Assembly (NCBI GenBank): GCA_045602385.1
Contig: JAZSBL010000006.1
Coordinates: 1 to 24,611, forward strand
Length of the DNA stretch: 24,611 nucleotides
Reading direction: 5' to 3'
Source: SVTX01 sp045602385
GTDB taxonomy: Bacteria; Bacillota; Clostridia; Oscillospirales; CAG-272
The translations under genes were made by a program, and so were the position numbers. Positions 24,001 through 24,611 of the stretch are shown in pieces (the stretch's first letter is position 1; each line of letters begins with the position of its first letter). Under the pieces are notes generated by a model that was not told the DNA's origin, ran no database searches, and worked only from the letters and a program-made list of their open reading frames with translations.

Positions 24001-24611
24001 CGTGCATGTAGACCATTCCGTCCACTACCTCAATTGAGGTTGATCCGTCTGACGTAATGCTTGTGATATCGGAGTAAAATACTTGGGAGGAGGTTAATTT
24101 CGTCTTTGCTCCCCATGTCGCATTACAACCGTTACACGAATAAGAATAATCGCTGTTTTGCGCAGAAATGGTATGCTGTGACTTATCTTTTATGTCGTGA
24201 CAATTAGCGCATTCCGACCAATGATAATTGTCGTCGTATATTCCTTCATATTTGTGCCCTTTAGCAGGAAGAACCTGGACCTCCGCGATAACATTACCGC
24301 ACAATGTACACTCAGAACCTTCGGTTGAACCACCTTGTGTGCAGGTAGGTTCAACAGCAGGGGTAATCTTAAGCTCGTGCTCAAGCTTTTTTCCGTAAGG
24401 GGTATTACACTTTTCACATATTGCCTGAGCGGTACAAGTAGCAGTTCCGCCGGTGTGATCACACGCGATGGTACCGTCCTTGTTGTACTCTACCTGTCCG
24501 GCAACGTTAGCGAAGTTTGCGCCACGGTCCATGTAGGTCTCACCGTCTGCAAGAAGCGCGCGGAGATCTTCAAGGCTACCCATAGCAACGTAGGATACCT
24601 GAAGCTCGACG
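21035..24611 (-). CDS. Cys-rich glycoside hydrolase-like protein, 5'-truncated (at least 1191 aa)
   Basis: The frame is open through the right edge, nine codons beyond the ATG at 24581-24583, so the true start lies outside the window. Numbering from that ATG, residues about 36-155 form a Cys-rich module of CxxC pairs (CEKC, CTLCG, CANC, CNGC), resembling zinc-ribbon-like repeats of clostridial surface proteins. About 160-400 is an unknown beta-rich stretch. From about 410 it parallels the 797-aa neighbour: HPTGYFTV, STGPKWAL, ELMNEPDHP (E660), YHTHDY, WISESGM (E765), KYYWFLATHY, then beta domains with GLDQEITVQPHSEG. This supports a retaining clan GH-A-like enzyme, probably exported, although any signal peptide is off-window. 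GH family not recognised. Confidence 0.7.
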   Translation of the reverse strand, partial: VELQVSYVAMGSLEDLRALLADGETYMDRGANFANVAGQVEYNKDGTIACDHTGGTATCTAQAICEKCNTPYGKKLEHELKITPAVEPTCTQGGSTEGSECTLCGNVIAEVQVLPAKGHKYEGIYDDNYHWSECANCHDIKDKSQHTISAQNSDYSYSCNGCNATWGAKTKLTSSQVFYSDITSITSDGSTSIEVVDGMVYMHVDTVSKGSKTVTTFTANNVPIGMPMFMKYQLNNGFTPTGSLKVTVSYIVGGKTYTTLENTVEAADLAKRHCGWVIGRVNVKSYLINNNLTAGSMAESITVTIEHYDDFDIAYFLTDYMENNYSVFPQMQEDGDIYYLHQATAFGSYVGDQWRKIKDEVLPDATDNHDKVSDSGLKHPSRPDGTDIPKDDEVYSDMTEDFERTKDTSGMPHNPVISYGVTIDSAAQSNADILTSAAEVNMFDAGYPIRIDYIYGFSESATVEFIIRDFYGNPISRVNVTGDDGCRKKISVGFMNHPTGYFTVELDGIILCSYVVNPKMSERTLTDSPFAMDAVLTGHLGDDSELIRSYASAMRLAGVTWVRERFGWCYYQTANNGTSYTYNTNYLTGLESKLQIVKGTGLNVLMTMSTGPKWALELAYNNGGANITKDSNKPNYLGTYGTQLAIYEAAKKVATQLAQEVDMIELMNEPDHPSFLDNAEDYASWFKSAALGVVDSGSGMMISIAGMCNYESDFIPILLNSDVMKYASVFNYHTHDYTYFTDDAEDNIVPDFANNTFNSMLDLYGVNTPIWISESGMKLVSSSTTTPSMEDQKKIQANYIVSSAIQSFSYGVDKYYWFLATHYSETNNGVTGDFGSFSSANQPYPTIAAYSVMSSVLGKAEYIGELKDLPNANARGYLFKTGNGDETVAVVWMSEGSATYTFSTEEEFVVVTDMMGGETKKTPSNEKVSVSIGVNPIYITYSQTPADYFEHTYEKAELKAPSLSKADHVVITPEFADNEFSQGTKKYGHRIKDGTEIKVRVVNHNDVAITGKISVSIPNFTVSGLDQEITVQPHSEGYITLTLSGSDGLTGSEYHIKFTGTFSDGNTTFNCSPAVAHVYRMGKLLSSTPGRGAFSASYTGNVTLDTELATSILSSAKIKLNNVDGAVKVKINGSDFANFTYSASMLTMKLSGLTPGKYTISIGCVNSYGDFQVIGLIMRYDGEKVTFTTGW

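Noticed and set aside
1..24611. tRNA, rRNA, insertion sequences and prophage genes
   Set aside because: No cloverleaf ending in the TTCGA/CCA context, no transposase or integrase motifs and no rRNA signature was seen on either strand.

Overview
The window looks like a chromosomal segment of an uncultured Gram-positive anaerobe of the class Clostridia, probably a gut or rumen commensal. I base this on sigma-A promoters with strong GGAGG ribosome sites, an archaeal/fungal-type aspartate-semialdehyde dehydrogenase, tandem large glycoside hydrolases, Cys-rich surface-protein modules, and palindromic intergenic repeats of a type I associate with clostridial genomes. The species cannot be named from sequence alone. 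No phage, plasmid, transposase, CRISPR, rRNA or tRNA gene is visible.

Layout. Bases 1-336 hold a hairpin-rich intergenic repeat and the promoter of a HAD-family phosphatase (337-1203, +). On the minus strand follow an operon prmC - ddl - GH106-like glycoside hydrolase (6139 to 1430), an operon of a DAHP synthase and a PlsC-like acyltransferase (8029 to 6250), and the recA-recX pair (9939 to 8179). A divergent promoter region separates recA from an M32 carboxypeptidase (10230-11732, +), followed by asd (11923-12996, +). asd converges on a CNNM/CorC-type membrane protein (14646 to 13201, -), with a long palindrome and a shared terminator between them.

Bases 13201-17980 form a metal-homeostasis locus. 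The CNNM/CorC gene and a P2A-type cation ATPase are transcribed divergently from a 640-base region. The ATPase side carries a manganese-type (yybP-ykoY) riboswitch whose P1 helix overlaps an intrinsic terminator, so it should read as a metal-induced ON switch. The CNNM side has a leader of about 290 nt with a possible 26-codon acidic leader peptide.

The right end holds a hairpin array with GTGATAT linkers (18089-18281) and two tandem paralogous glycoside-hydrolase-like proteins on the minus strand (20728 to 18335, and 24611 to 21035, the latter cut by the window edge). Both carry Glu pairs typical of clan GH-A barrels; the upstream copy also has a Cys-rich, zinc-ribbon-like module.

How the genes relate: most are housekeeping functions (cell wall, translation termination, aromatic and aspartate-family amino acids, phospholipid, recombination) interleaved with carbohydrate-active enzymes. 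The least ordinary features are the metal locus with its two leaders, the tandem GH-A-like pair with an inverted repeat astride one promoter, and the palindromic repeat elements.
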